A stretch of DNA of 5,877 nt from Gemmatimonadaceae bacterium (GTDB lineage Bacteria; Gemmatimonadota; Gemmatimonadetes; Gemmatimonadales; Gemmatimonadaceae): assembly GCA_013361745.1 (NCBI GenBank), contig JABFXM010000160.1, positions 1-5,877 on the forward strand. Direction: 5' to 3'. The notes beneath the pieces are model-generated. The model saw nothing but the letters and a program-made list of their open reading frames with translations. It ran no database searches and was not told the origin of the DNA. How positions within the stretch are numbered: position 1 is the first letter of the stretch; the number at the start of each line of letters is the position of its first letter. A program made the position numbers and the translations under genes. Shown piece by piece: positions 5,782 to 5,877 of this stretch.

Positions 5782-5830
5782 CGATAATTTTTTAGATTGT
5801 TCTGTTGCTCTGTTGAAATCCTGCTACGGT
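5782..5830 (+). promoter_or_regulatory. AT-rich island, possible promoter for a gene at the right edge
   Basis: The stretch is far richer in A and T than the rest of the window, including a T6 run at 5788-5793 and CTGTTG repeated eight bases apart (5802, 5810). TGCTACGGT (5822-5830) resembles an extended -10 element. The nearest -35-like TTGCTC (5805-5810) is only 14 bases away, shorter than the usual 16-18, so the assignment is weak. A GAGGAG and a possible GTG start follow at once, which fits a promoter with a short leader. Confidence 0.3.
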
Positions 5831-5851
5831 GCGCCAGAGGAGCGCAACGTT

Positions 5852-5877
5852 GTGCGTGAGGACGCGCAGCAGCAGTT
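5852..5877 (+). CDS. Possible start of a gene cut by the right edge
   Basis: GTG at 5852 opens a frame reading MREDAQQQ to the window end. GAGGAG (5837-5842) lies nine bases upstream, a good ribosome-binding distance, and the AT-rich island provides a plausible promoter. A TTG at 5850 in another frame is an alternative. Eight codons are too few to say what the product is, or to be sure that the frame is coding. Confidence 0.3.

Noticed and set aside
5605..5787. 61-codon open frame in the right intergenic region
   Set aside because: It has no ribosome binding site, is Arg-rich and resembles no family; it reads as non-coding DNA.

Overview
The window is GC-rich DNA with strongly GC-biased third codon positions. 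It reads as a chromosomal stretch from an aerobic, Gram-negative-type bacterium that exports quinoproteins and c-type cytochromes. The overall style (GC content, LAAACSS-type lipoprotein signals, the recurrent octamer CGTTAGGC) reminds me of Gemmatimonadota. That placement is an impression, not something the sequence proves.

Layout, left to right. Positions 2-52 probably hold the last codons of a plus-strand gene, followed by a terminator-like hairpin (118-161). About 360 bases without a gene follow; they contain a quasi-palindrome built of 11-base repeats (342-431) and a perfect 8-bp hairpin (438-462). A dienelactone-hydrolase-family gene lies on the minus strand (524-1234). Divergent from it runs a plus-strand cluster of four genes: a secreted DUF4440/SnoaL-like protein (1339-1791); a PQQ-dependent alcohol dehydrogenase carrying the WDYD signature of lanthanide-dependent enzymes (1788-3680); a membrane protein shaped like a two-TM ion channel but without a canonical K+ filter (3769-4950); and an exported single-haem cytochrome c (4976-5521). 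The last 350 bases are mostly empty, with an AT-rich island and a possible new gene start at the right edge.

How the genes may work together. The dehydrogenase has no haem domain, so it needs a separate electron acceptor, and the cytochrome c two genes downstream is the obvious candidate. Both carry N-terminal signals and probably work outside the cytoplasmic membrane. The ATGA overlap between the first two genes and the short gaps suggest one transcript. The roles of the DUF4440 protein and the channel-like protein in this set are unknown.

The most unusual content is a set of three quasi-palindromic elements at gene junctions (342-431, 1806-1879, 3671-3765). Each arm is made of short near-tandem repeats, with a different period (11, 7 and 9 bases) and a different sequence in each element, so they are not copies of one another. 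One is translated as part of the dehydrogenase N-terminus. Another supplies the dehydrogenase stop codon and ends three bases before the next start codon. I know of no described family with this design, but I could not search for one.
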